A stretch of DNA of 64,000 bases from Fibrobacter sp. (GTDB taxonomy: Bacteria > Fibrobacterota > Fibrobacteria > Fibrobacterales > Fibrobacteraceae): the NCBI GenBank assembly GCA_017642335.1, contig JAGCPF010000001.1, positions 62,001 to 126,000 of the forward strand, read 5' to 3'. Every line of letters starts with the position of its first letter. The stretch's first letter is position 1. The notes beneath the pieces are model-generated. The model did no database searches. It saw only the letters and a list, made by a program, of their open reading frames with translations, and was not told the DNA's origin. The position numbers and the translations under genes are program-made. Positions 1-8,824 of the stretch are shown here, one piece after another.

Positions 1-1
1 T

Positions 2-88
2 ACGCAAACCAACCGTAATTCCATTACCATGAATGACGTTACCATCGGTTTTCCGCTGGTCTTCGAGAGCAACGACAAAATATTCTAG
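2..88 (+). CDS. Possible 3' end of a gene entering the window
   Basis: A frame open from the window edge to a TAG at 86-88 encodes about 28 residues ending in FESNDKIF. It has no start inside the window and cannot be assigned to a family. It could be the tail of a gene lying to the left or a chance open frame. It points towards the minus-strand gene set, which would be a normal convergent arrangement. Confidence 0.25.
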   Translation, partial: TQTNRNSITMNDVTIGFPLVFESNDKIF

Positions 89-109
89 TTTTCGCAACGT
101 TTTGGTTTT

Positions 110-211
110 TTACCCCACCCACTCCGCGATATTCTCCGGTGTAATGGTTTCCACCTCGGCATCGGGGTAGCGATTGGCAAACGCCTTGGTGACACAGCTT
201 TTCTTTTCCAC
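110..211 (-). pseudogene. 33-codon ORF remnant
   Basis: A GTG-started frame encodes 33 residues (VEKKSCVTKAF... to ...AEWVG). The composition looks protein-like, but an in-frame stop lies three codons upstream and the frame follows the terminator of the next gene. It has no obvious ribosome-binding site at a good distance. It is probably the C-terminal remnant of a lost gene; chance is possible. Confidence 0.2.
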
Positions 212-219
212 CCTTTTCT

Positions 220-258
220 AAACAAAAAACCGCATCAGTCCTTTCCTGGGCTGATGCG
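220..258 (-). terminator. Rho-independent terminator of the large hypothetical gene
   Basis: On the minus strand an 8-bp stem (CGCATCAG with CTGATGCG) encloses a 12-nt loop and is followed by a T-rich tract. It begins 19 nt after the stop codon at 278-280. Confidence 0.8.
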
Positions 259-277
259 ATTTGTTTAATCGTCTCTT

Positions 278-3200
278 TTATCCGATTGTTGTCGAGCGGG
301 TTCTCCTGGGTCTGCCTCTCCGCAGTATGACGGCCTCGATGGATTTCGTCCCAGCAACTGGATACAAGGGTATCACTAGGAACCCTTCATCGCCGGCTCG
401 TGCCAGAATTCCCTTCGAGATTGTCTGCTTGTTCAAACCTTTATAAGTGTACTTTAACGTGTAGCTGACATCTTGATTGGTCGCATTCAGCCACGACACT
501 TTGAGCATCAGGATCTCGGAAGACTTCGTGCAACGGCAATTCTTCACGCGGCCGATATTCACACCATCGGCCTTGCGGAAGATATCAAGACGTACGTTCG
601 CGCCCTGGATCATCGCCTTGACATGAGAAATCTTGCATGTATCATCTGCAACCTTCAGATACGTCATTGGCCTCACGGATTCATCCGCACCCACAGGGAA
701 ATGGCTACTCAGGTCAATTTCCCGAGTAAACTCGTATTCCTGATTACCCTGGTAATTCACAGCGGAATCGCCTAGCGCTTCGCCCAAGATAACCGTGTTC
801 TTATCGACAGTTTTACCCATCTTGACGTTCGCCACCCACTTCTGCTTATGGGCGATTTCGCCAAATACGCTGGTGTTGTCGGGGACGGCTACTGCATTTC
901 CGCTCCTAAAGACCGGCAAATTGGCCCCCTGCATATCAAGCGACGGATGGGTCTCGTAGTAATCGCGTTCCGACAAAACGTAAGGACGCAAGTTTCCCTT
1001 CATCACCACCCAGCGCCCTGGGCCACTTTCGCACTTTATAACGCGCGCATGCGGGAAAACCACGGTCTTTCCGCCAGAGGTGGCAAGGAAAGCATCCAGT
1101 CGTTTAGGCCTGCTAAATCTCGGCAACTTTTGCCAGGCAAACCCATATTTAGCCCTGCGCACGTACAGCGCATTCTTGAAGGCTCCCGAATCATAATTTT
1201 CCAAGGTGATGCGGTAAACCTTGAATTGCCCGATTTGCCATCCCGACATGATGAACGGGCTGTTCTCCGGAATCGTTTCCTGAATAATCGACCCCACTTT
1301 CAGTTTTCTCAGTTTTTTGAGAGACCTCCTCTTCAGATATATGGGGTAACGTTTGGAGATTTTACGGCTCAGAGATGTGGGGAGAATCTTGTTCAGCTCG
1401 TTGATTGTTTTCTGCAGATCGCTGAAGACTTCCTTAAGGTAATCTTGCTTGGCGATAGGATCGAATGTCGCCAAGCTGTCCCGACCCGTTCCCTTCAAGA
1501 CCTTCCCCTGCGCACGCGCGTCGTAGTTGTAGTCCATGTAGGCGTAGGTGATTTCGGGATTGCACATCCACGAATGGATCAGCATTTCCCTTTGGTAACA
1601 GCTGTTGTAACTCACCGTCTTAAGCTGTTCTTCGGTCGGAGTGTAGTTATCTTTTTTATCACCCTCGCCCCTTTCGCCAGAGAAGTTGTTCCAACTGTAC
1701 TGGCTTGCGATAAAGGGATGCACTTTCTCTTCCGAGTTCGACAGTGTTGCGGCACGGACATTGTTGATATCGAATATCAACCGGGCAAACGGGGTCACCT
1801 TGGGAATGTACGTTTTCCAGTTGTCCATCGAATCTTTTTCGAAGGCATCCAGTTTCAACGTGTACAGGCTGGGATTCGAACGCATCCCGGCAGGCAAATT
1901 GACATTGCCGCCCAAGTAGGTTTCGAACTCGCTACCGTTCTGGTGGTGGTTAATGTAACCGGCCTGGTTGTTGCACGCATGGAGCGAACAGATTACGTCC
2001 GGGAACGGCTCGCGGACCGCACCGACAAGGTACTTGTCGAGCAAGCCGGCGTAATACTCGAGCATCACGCAATCCCATATGTTGATATTGCGCCTTTGGG
2101 CGTACGTGGCAGAAGCGTTGTAGCCGCAACTGCTCCTATAGCTATCTTTTTCGCTGTGCTTAGCCGACTTGACATCGTCCAGCATAAGCACTTTGCCATT
2201 ATCTTCAAAGGCATAGCCCCTTTCCAGGAGTTTGTCATAAATTTTCCGGTAGCTTTCGGTTTCCTTCCCCTGACGGTCCTTCAAGGAACCTAGAATGCTC
2301 GCCCAGACTTGGTCCCTTGTGGATTCCAGCAGGTTTCCTGAATCGACGTCATTATCGATGTGGATGCCACGCTGAGCAATCCTCATTTCGTTGGCCGTAT
2401 TCCGCATGCCCTCGAAATCGCAATATATGAAGTCGACGCTGGTATGGTATTTTTTCTTGAGCGCATCGAACACCTTGTAGAGCAGGTTACGCAGCGCCTC
2501 GCAACCGGAAATCGCCCCTTCCGGCTTATCTTCACTTCTTACGTTCGGGTTCGTATAAAGTTTGCGCAACTGTTCGCAATAGTCGCTCTTTACCGACTCA
2601 TCCGCATTCTTAATCTTCGGATTATCATAGTGGATGGGAGCATCATAGAAGATGTAGCCATCCCCACACAGGCCCTCCTGCGTACTGTCGTCAAAATACG
2701 CCATCGAATGGATGAAGTTCTTCTTCTTTTTTGCAAGGACAGCATCACTGCGATCAACCTTGTCAGCAATTTCGATAGCACCGCCCATCAACTTTTTCAA
2801 TCCGCTTCCCTCAACGGAAACGCTGCGGCGGCCTCTCGGCTGCCACATAAGGGCGCGAGCCATCTTTTCGGCGGCCTGCTCGGGGCTGACCGTTTCGAGA
2901 CTCTCGACATCCGGATAAATCTCGGCCATCGAGAAGCTATCGAACAGGTTGGGGAATTGACGATGTCTATTAAAATATCTCAGATTGTTGGGCGCATACA
3001 TCCCAAGTACGCTGTCGTAACCCGTTCCATAATAATCTTCCGGCTTGACAAGAGTATTCTGAGACCACAAGAATACGTCTCTGTTCGAGGGTCTCTTGTA
3101 CACAGGAACAAGCATCTTGAATTTTCCGCGAAGTGTATAGTGACGATTGACATAGCTCATCGCACTACGGTATGCTTTAGCCCAGCTATTTGAGTCGAAT

Positions 3201-4039
3201 ACGGCATCCACATTTTCTCTACGAAAAATTTCCTCAAAGGCAATGTTAAGTTCCAATGTTTGAAATTGATTAGGCTGAAAATAGTAGGCCTCTACTTGTT
3301 TGCAGTCGTACAAGCCGCACTTGACCTCGTTATAGCTTTTCTCAATTGAATCGAGCGAACCATCGTTCCAAATAAACAGTCCTCCAACGGGCGAATCACC
3401 GCACATCACTTTCCCGAACTTGATTCTAGAGCGAGCCAGCGGGTCGCCATCATAAATCGCTTCTGCAATGGGATACTCAGTGAAATAGTAGACTCCATCG
3501 GTATTGTAAACCTCTTGAACAACTTTAAGTTCTTTAGCAGCCGTTTCGGGATCCAACTGAGACGGGACCGCCAAATACAGCGATTCCTTGGAAGTATCCA
3601 GTTTGAAGAAATTCTTCGGAATCTCAGTCACTATTGGATATTCGTTCTTTACAACAGCGGGGAACGGGGTGCTAATATAATTGAGCCCGGCGACCGTACA
3701 ATTGACGCCTTCTCCCGCCCCTACCGAAGCATCGTTTGGGAAGGTAAACTTGGCGCTTTGGAAAAGCGGATTATCTTTGCTTGTATAGAACAAACCGGCA
3801 GCAGGCCATTGGCCCATTCTTTCATTCAGGCCGCTGCCCACTTTATTGTTTCTGATTTCAATCTTTTTTACTTTCGGTAATATTTCAAAGAAGTATACAT
3901 AGTACGGAACTTTAGGAAAAGCGGCACCCTTTTTATAGAATTGCCCGGCACTGTTAAAGTTGTAATCGGCTATGTAATGGCTTGGCTTTACAGATGTTTC
4001 TTTAGTTTCAAGATCATACAAAAGTTGCATTTGCTGCAT
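278..4039 (-). CDS. Large protein of unknown function (about 1,253 aa)
   Basis: I do not recognise this family. The ATG at 4039 is chosen because AAGGAG lies just upstream; the open frame continues to 4153 without another good start. No signal peptide or membrane segment is visible at the N-terminus (MQQMQLLYDLETKE), so the protein looks cytosolic. The sequence is rich in aromatic residues and has mid-protein blocks such as DFIYCDFEGMRN and CSLHACNNQAGYINHH that could sit at strand ends of a TIM-barrel hydrolase, but this is only an impression. The last 300 or so residues are beta-rich with a very basic end (RRGRPRRTRS). It stands alone, with its own terminator. Confidence 0.75.
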   Translation of the reverse strand: MQQMQLLYDLETKETSVKPSHYIADYNFNSAGQFYKKGAAFPKVPYYVYFFEILPKVKKIEIRNNKVGSGLNERMGQWPAAGLFYTSKDNPLFQSAKFTFPNDASVGAGEGVNCTVAGLNYISTPFPAVVKNEYPIVTEIPKNFFKLDTSKESLYLAVPSQLDPETAAKELKVVQEVYNTDGVYYFTEYPIAEAIYDGDPLARSRIKFGKVMCGDSPVGGLFIWNDGSLDSIEKSYNEVKCGLYDCKQVEAYYFQPNQFQTLELNIAFEEIFRRENVDAVFDSNSWAKAYRSAMSYVNRHYTLRGKFKMLVPVYKRPSNRDVFLWSQNTLVKPEDYYGTGYDSVLGMYAPNNLRYFNRHRQFPNLFDSFSMAEIYPDVESLETVSPEQAAEKMARALMWQPRGRRSVSVEGSGLKKLMGGAIEIADKVDRSDAVLAKKKKNFIHSMAYFDDSTQEGLCGDGYIFYDAPIHYDNPKIKNADESVKSDYCEQLRKLYTNPNVRSEDKPEGAISGCEALRNLLYKVFDALKKKYHTSVDFIYCDFEGMRNTANEMRIAQRGIHIDNDVDSGNLLESTRDQVWASILGSLKDRQGKETESYRKIYDKLLERGYAFEDNGKVLMLDDVKSAKHSEKDSYRSSCGYNASATYAQRRNINIWDCVMLEYYAGLLDKYLVGAVREPFPDVICSLHACNNQAGYINHHQNGSEFETYLGGNVNLPAGMRSNPSLYTLKLDAFEKDSMDNWKTYIPKVTPFARLIFDINNVRAATLSNSEEKVHPFIASQYSWNNFSGERGEGDKKDNYTPTEEQLKTVSYNSCYQREMLIHSWMCNPEITYAYMDYNYDARAQGKVLKGTGRDSLATFDPIAKQDYLKEVFSDLQKTINELNKILPTSLSRKISKRYPIYLKRRSLKKLRKLKVGSIIQETIPENSPFIMSGWQIGQFKVYRITLENYDSGAFKNALYVRRAKYGFAWQKLPRFSRPKRLDAFLATSGGKTVVFPHARVIKCESGPGRWVVMKGNLRPYVLSERDYYETHPSLDMQGANLPVFRSGNAVAVPDNTSVFGEIAHKQKWVANVKMGKTVDKNTVILGEALGDSAVNYQGNQEYEFTREIDLSSHFPVGADESVRPMTYLKVADDTCKISHVKAMIQGANVRLDIFRKADGVNIGRVKNCRCTKSSEILMLKVSWLNATNQDVSYTLKYTYKGLNKQTISKGILARAGDEGFLVIPLYPVAGTKSIEAVILRRGRPRRTRSTTIG

Positions 4040-4296
4040 ATAGTGCTCCTTCTTTTTTTGGGGGTAAAAACAAAATAAACTTTTTAAACTGTTATACGCA
4101 GAAATTTGTATGAAATTTTTTGTTACAAAAAAAGCAACCTGCACGGTCGCCACGATTTATCCAAATTTGCATAACAAAGAACACCAAAGATCGACATTTT
4201 TCTGTCAACCTTAACAGGGCGCTCATATTTTCTTCTCGTATAAATGATATATATAAAATAAAGTAGACAGATATAAAGTAAAATAATTATTACAAA
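4040..4296. other. AT-rich non-coding stretch
   Basis: This lies between the start of the large minus-strand gene and the end of purF. It is AT-rich and must hold the promoter of the large gene. I see no convincing ORF, RNA gene or long repeat in it. Confidence 0.5.
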
Positions 4297-4327
4297 GCAA
4301 AAACCGCCACACGTGCAGTGCAGCGGC
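4297..4327 (-). terminator. Probable terminator after purF
   Basis: On the minus strand CCGC pairs with GCGG around an inner CAC/GTG stem, followed by five or more Ts. The position, about 30 nt past the purF stop, fits a rho-independent terminator with an internal bulge. Confidence 0.55.
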
Positions 4328-4358
4328 TCATTTTCGCCAGGCTAGCTTTATTGCAGCC

Positions 4359-5843
4359 TTAATCCTTCTTCGACTTGCAGGGGCATTCACCGCCCTCGCT
4401 CTCGCAAGGACAATGGTAGCAGTCACCCGTTTCGGCGTAGTCCTTACCGCTCCAGCAGTAAGTGCAGAGCTGGTCTTCGGGCAAGCCAATGGCGTGTATC
4501 ACGTCGTCGATGCGCTGGAACGCAAGCGTCGTGAGGTTCAGCTTCTGGCGGATGTATTCCACCATGCCCTTGTAGGCTTCGCCATCGGGGTTGGTGTACT
4601 TCTCGATATCGGCGTTTTCGCCTTCCTGGTCACGAATGTAGCGACGGGTAATCAAGTCGTATTCGTTCTTGGAACGGGAGAAGTTGATGAACTTGCACGG
4701 ATAAACGAGCGGCGGGCAAGCGATACGCATGTGCGTCTCCTTACAGCCGAGCGAATAAAGCTTCAGGGCCTGCTTGCCGAGCTGCGTGCCGCGCACGATG
4801 GAGTCGTCGCAGAACACCAGACGGCGATCCTTGATGAGTCCCGGAATCGGGATGAGCTTCATGGAGGCGACGCGTTCGCGCTGCTTCTGGTCTTGCGGCA
4901 TGAAGGAGCGGGCCCACGTGGGCGTGTACTTGACGAAGGGGCGTGCAAACTTGATGCCGGCCTCGTGCGCATAACCTAACGCATGCGACGTACCGGAGTC
5001 CGGAATTCCGCAGGCGGCGTCGGCTTCGGTGGGAGTACGCTTGGCGAGTGCGGAACCGCAGCGGTAGCGGGTCATTTCGACATTGCGACCTTCGTAGCTC
5101 GATGCCGGGTAGCCATAGTAAACCCAGAGGAACGAGCAGATGGCCATCTTTTTGCCGGGCTCGACGAGCGTCGTTTCGCCATCCGGAGTGATTTCGACAA
5201 TTTCGCCGGGACCGAGGTCACGCACATGTTCGTAGCCGAGGTTGTGCAGGGCGCAGCTTTCTTGGACGGCAATCATCGAGCCTTCCTTCTTGCCGAGGAT
5301 AATCGGCGTGCGGCCCCACTTGTCGCGGCTTGCAAAGAACTTGCCATCGCTGTTCATGAGCAGCACGGAGCAGCTTCCCTTCACCTTCTCGTGCACGTAC
5401 TTGAGGCCATCGACAATCGAGTCGCGGGTCGCGATGAGCGCGGAAACGACTTCGGTCGGACCGACCATACCGCTCGTGGTCGAATACTGCAGCTGCATGC
5501 AGTTGTTGCGGAAGAGTTCGTCCTTGAGTTCTTCGATGTTCGTCAAGAGGCCGACAGTAACAATCGCGAACGTGCCGAGCTTGGACGTCATCACGAGCGG
5601 CTGCGGGTCGGTGTCGGAGATGACGCCGATGCCAATCTTGCCCGAGAAGGATGCGATGTCGTGTTCGAACTTGCTGCGGAACGGGGTATTCTGGATGTTG
5701 TGGATCGAACGGTGGAACATTCCGTTCGCTTTGAGAACCGCCATACCGCCACGGTGGGTTCCAAGATGTGAGTGGTAGTCAGTACCGAAGAAAAGATCGC
5801 TTACGCAATCGTCCTTGGAAACAACGCCGCAAAAGCCGCCCAT
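4359..5843 (-). CDS. purF: Amidophosphoribosyltransferase (PurF)
   Basis: PurF makes 5-phosphoribosylamine from PRPP and glutamine, the first committed step of purine synthesis. The first residues MGGFCGVVS place the catalytic N-terminal cysteine of the glutaminase domain at Cys5 after a short propeptide. The phosphoribosyltransferase half carries the PRPP motif VFCDDSIVRGTQ. Cysteines in KKMAICSF, YPCKFIN and LCTYCWSG match the spacing of the four [4Fe-4S] ligands of Bacillus-type PurF, so a cluster is likely. An unusual Cys-rich tail (DCYHCPCESEGGECPCKSKKD) follows. AAGGAG precedes the ATG. At 494 aa it is full length. Confidence 0.95.
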   Translation of the reverse strand: MGGFCGVVSKDDCVSDLFFGTDYHSHLGTHRGGMAVLKANGMFHRSIHNIQNTPFRSKFEHDIASFSGKIGIGVISDTDPQPLVMTSKLGTFAIVTVGLLTNIEELKDELFRNNCMQLQYSTTSGMVGPTEVVSALIATRDSIVDGLKYVHEKVKGSCSVLLMNSDGKFFASRDKWGRTPIILGKKEGSMIAVQESCALHNLGYEHVRDLGPGEIVEITPDGETTLVEPGKKMAICSFLWVYYGYPASSYEGRNVEMTRYRCGSALAKRTPTEADAACGIPDSGTSHALGYAHEAGIKFARPFVKYTPTWARSFMPQDQKQRERVASMKLIPIPGLIKDRRLVFCDDSIVRGTQLGKQALKLYSLGCKETHMRIACPPLVYPCKFINFSRSKNEYDLITRRYIRDQEGENADIEKYTNPDGEAYKGMVEYIRQKLNLTTLAFQRIDDVIHAIGLPEDQLCTYCWSGKDYAETGDCYHCPCESEGGECPCKSKKD

Positions 5844-5893
5844 AAAAACTCCTTGACAAAACAGGATGCTGTGCTTTGCGCAAAATTAGAAAT

Positions 5894-6136
5894 TTACGGG
5901 ATTTCGGTAAAGCGGTCCACCACGGTCCCGTCGGCAAGAGTCACGCTGCTCTCGAAATCTGCACGGGAGCGCACCCAGACCGTCCCCTTCGGGTGGTCGG
6001 GAGAATCGTATTCGCTACGGTAAATGACCAAGGGTTCGACCGTCTCGCAGTCCAATGCATCCGCCAAGACGACGGTATAGACCATCGTCTCTTTTTTGTA
6101 ATGGCGGTACATATGCCCGACAATCGCCTTGGACAT
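5894..6136 (-). CDS. DUF1653 family protein
   Basis: This 80-residue protein has the DUF1653 pattern: YRHYKKE near the start, then EPLVIYRSEY and a WVRSRADFES block. The family is of unknown biochemical role and often occurs as a small standalone protein. The ATG at 6136 follows GAGGG; a TTG one codon earlier is less likely. It lies 50 nt upstream of purF on the same strand, so the two may be co-transcribed, and only 13 nt downstream of the secreted repeat protein. Confidence 0.85.
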   Translation of the reverse strand: MSKAIVGHMYRHYKKETMVYTVVLADALDCETVEPLVIYRSEYDSPDHPKGTVWVRSRADFESSVTLADGTVVDRFTEIP

Positions 6137-6149
6137 CAAGCCCTCGAAT

Positions 6150-8186
6150 TTACTTGACGTTCACGGTGCGGACGCTCTTGCCGACGCGGAGCAGGTAGTT
6201 GCCCGAACGCGGGACGGCAATCGCGAAATCCTGTGCGACAGAGCAGCCCTGGGACAGCACGCGGCCGTTGATATCGAGCAAGAAGTACTCGGTACCGGCC
6301 TGGACACCGGAAACCATAATCTGGCGGTCGGCGGCAATCACGCTAAACTGCGAAGCCAGGGAGGAGACGTGGATGGCGTCCTTGTCGCCCTTGCTGCTGG
6401 AGCTGTTCTTGCCCGACTTGCCGGAAGAACTGGACGACTTGCCCTTGTCCCCTTCGCCACCAGAACTGCTGGAAGTCGCCGTACCCGACTTTCCTTGCGG
6501 TTCGACCGTGATAGTCACATCGTTGCCGGGCATCTTGAACGAGAGGTTCGTTTTCGCTCCGGAGTCCTTCCTGTCGATGCTTCCGACACCCGTCGCCGAG
6601 AGCGCAAAGCCGGAATACCCGGCCACGAGAGTAATCGTAACCTTGATATCGTCGCCAGCTTTTGCCTTGGTTTTAGAAATTTCGCACTTCAGTTCGCCGC
6701 AGCCTTCCACCTTGACCTCGTACTCGCCAACCTTATAGGTTGCCTTTACGGTCACGTCGCTTCCGGGCATCTTGAACTTGTACGTGGTACCATTATCTTC
6801 CAGGCTGACCTTGTCGCCATTTTTCTTCTTGACCTCGACGGATTCCAGAATGTAACCCGACTCAGGGTAAACACCCAGCGTGATTTCGTTCCCTTCGAGA
6901 GTGCAGTTCTTTTGCTGCTTAGAGAAGGAGCCGGCCATCTGGATCGTGCCGTTTTCATCCGGGACAATATCTACGCAGTAGTAACCGTTGTCTTCGCTAG
7001 ACGACGAACCCAGGCTGTCGGGACGGCTGCTCGAAGATTCATTCTTTTTGGAGCTGCTGGAACCGTTGCCCTGCAGCGAGTCGGTCCCGCCCGAAGAGGA
7101 GGAACTTGTAGCCACCGCCTTGAACGCCGCGGTAATCATGGTATTGTATCCCGGGACCTTGTACGTATAGGTTCCGTTCTTCTCCGTAGTATTCACGGTA
7201 ACCGACGAATCGCCGTCCTTGATTACCTTCACAAAGTCGATCTGGTAGTTTTCGGCAGGCGTAACCGTAAAGGAAACTTCGGCACCGTAGTCCAGGAGAC
7301 TCCCCCCGTTATACGAGATGACACCGTGGGTCGCGCCGGTAGCGAGACGGACATTGTATTGCTGCTTTTGGGAAGTGACTGTCACCTTAATATCGTTCGA
7401 CGGCATCTTGATCACGTAGACAGTCGAATCCACGTTGGACACCTGGGAAAGAACATCACTTTGACCAAAGCCCCTGATGGATTCACCAGAAGCATAGTGG
7501 CTCTCGGTGCTGAGAATCTTGATGGTCACCGTGTCACCGACATTTGCAGAATCCGGAGCGGAGCAGTTCAGGTTTTCGCAACCTTCAAAAGCAATCTTGT
7601 AACGGGTCGGCTTGACCGACAGGTTTTCTTTAACGGTAAAAGTCACGTCATGGCCAGGCATGGAGAACGTGTACACATAATCGCCGCCATTACGCGACGA
7701 AGTAATAGCGGAGGTATCGATTCCCACCAGGGACAGCGTAAATTCCCCGTTCAAGGTGGACGGCTTGGTAATGGTGACCGACACCTGGCTGCCAAATTCG
7801 TGTACGGAGGCCGCAGGGCAAGTCAGTTGGGAACAGCCGTTGACAGCGACTTTGAAGGAACCCTTCTTGAACGCCCCCGAGAGGGTCACGTCAGACATAG
7901 GCATTATAAAGCTGAAGTAGTTGGTAGAATCTTCTTGTAATGAAACTTTTTTTGTAGTATCACCCGTTTGGAAAGCTCTTGCCTGGTCCAAAACATACCC
8001 TGTAACCGGCGCATAATGCACCCCGACCTGTTCGCCGGCATACACCGTTGTACCTGAAGCAAACCCGTTTCCAAAGAATTGAATTGTCCCGTTCGGGACG
8101 TTAGCAGCTTCCACTTTGAAAGTGCTTTTTACCGCAAAAGCCGCACTACACACGGCCATCAATATAAGAGCAAATTTCTTTACCAT
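6150..8186 (-). CDS. Secreted InlB-type beta-repeat protein with T9SS-like C-terminal tail
   Basis: A signal peptide (MVKKFALILMAVCSAAFA) is followed by about six copies of a bacterial immunoglobulin-like/InlB-type repeat, recognisable by strand ends such as FIMPMSDVTL, FSMPGHDVTF, FKMPGSDVTV and FKMPGNDVTI. Two serine-rich linkers, near residues 355-395 and 570-595, separate the blocks. The last 60 residues, with YFLLDINGRVLSQG and a closing YLLRVGKSVRTVNVK, look like a T9SS type A sorting domain, so export to the cell surface is likely. The ligand is unknown; adhesion is an inference from the repeat type. Paired cysteines in several repeats may form disulfides. Confidence 0.85.
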   Translation of the reverse strand: MVKKFALILMAVCSAAFAVKSTFKVEAANVPNGTIQFFGNGFASGTTVYAGEQVGVHYAPVTGYVLDQARAFQTGDTTKKVSLQEDSTNYFSFIMPMSDVTLSGAFKKGSFKVAVNGCSQLTCPAASVHEFGSQVSVTITKPSTLNGEFTLSLVGIDTSAITSSRNGGDYVYTFSMPGHDVTFTVKENLSVKPTRYKIAFEGCENLNCSAPDSANVGDTVTIKILSTESHYASGESIRGFGQSDVLSQVSNVDSTVYVIKMPSNDIKVTVTSQKQQYNVRLATGATHGVISYNGGSLLDYGAEVSFTVTPAENYQIDFVKVIKDGDSSVTVNTTEKNGTYTYKVPGYNTMITAAFKAVATSSSSSGGTDSLQGNGSSSSKKNESSSSRPDSLGSSSSEDNGYYCVDIVPDENGTIQMAGSFSKQQKNCTLEGNEITLGVYPESGYILESVEVKKKNGDKVSLEDNGTTYKFKMPGSDVTVKATYKVGEYEVKVEGCGELKCEISKTKAKAGDDIKVTITLVAGYSGFALSATGVGSIDRKDSGAKTNLSFKMPGNDVTITVEPQGKSGTATSSSSGGEGDKGKSSSSSGKSGKNSSSSKGDKDAIHVSSLASQFSVIAADRQIMVSGVQAGTEYFLLDINGRVLSQGCSVAQDFAIAVPRSGNYLLRVGKSVRTVNVK

Positions 8187-8222
8187 ATTTGTCCCCTTTT
8201 CCTTAACATACCCTTAATATAG

Positions 8223-8768
8223 CTAATTGCGCCCCCGTAAAACACCCAGCCAGCCATAGTCCTTTGGATGCTCAACGAATTTTTCGGGATTTTGCGCATG
8301 TAATGCGAAAAACTCATCCAGAGTCATCCAGACGAAATCATCCACCTCGCCCGGCTGCGGCACCAGACGGGAAGCCTCCTCGTCGGTGGCAAACGTCCGA
8401 TACGTATCATAATACTCGTTGTCAAGATATGTCCCGCCATTCAGCACGCATTCGTGAGTCGCCACGAAAAGATACTCGAGATCTTCAGGAGACTTGACCA
8501 GGCCAAGTTCCTCCCGGAGTTCGCGGACGGCGGCGTTCAGGCTGATATCCCCTGCCGAGATGTGGCCCGCGCAGCTGGTGTCCAGCAGGTTCGGGTTGTT
8601 CTCCTTGAGGTGGCTGCGCAGCTGGAACAGGACCTTACCTTCGCTGTTGAAAACCCAAATATGTACGGTACGGTGCCACAGGCCCTCCGCATGTACGCGG
8701 GTGCGGCCGCAGGAATAGCCCGCAGGGGTGCCGTCCGGATTCAAGATGTCAATCTGTTCTTCTTGCAT
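8223..8768 (-). CDS. Nudix hydrolase
   Basis: The 181-residue protein carries the Nudix box GHISAGDISLNAAVRELREELGL spread over residues about 88-110; it fits GX5EX7REUXEEXGU except that the first Glu is Asp. The N-terminus (VDI/LNPDG-type start, WHRTVHIW) and the length resemble the isopentenyl-diphosphate-isomerase-like Nudix group, which hydrolyses nucleoside-diphosphate derivatives or acts on isoprenoid diphosphates. The substrate cannot be read from sequence. It is divergent from the beta-lactamase-like gene with 56 nt between starts, so the two promoters must overlap. Confidence 0.88.
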   Translation of the reverse strand: MQEEQIDILNPDGTPAGYSCGRTRVHAEGLWHRTVHIWVFNSEGKVLFQLRSHLKENNPNLLDTSCAGHISAGDISLNAAVRELREELGLVKSPEDLEYLFVATHECVLNGGTYLDNEYYDTYRTFATDEEASRLVPQPGEVDDFVWMTLDEFFALHAQNPEKFVEHPKDYGWLGVLRGRN

Positions 8769-8824
8769 GTGTCAATAGTAGTTTTTCCGCTTCGGGGGCA
8801 ACAGCCTTTTTCTAAAATTAGGCC

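Noticed and set aside
848..2293. Long plus-strand open frame of 481 codons
   Set aside because: It lies opposite the large minus-strand gene, has no ribosome-binding site, and its sequence has no protein-like pattern; a shadow of a real gene.
6129..7940. Plus-strand open frame of 603 codons
   Set aside because: It is antisense to the secreted beta-repeat gene, whose signal peptide, repeats and tail are clear; the frame is an effect of codon use.
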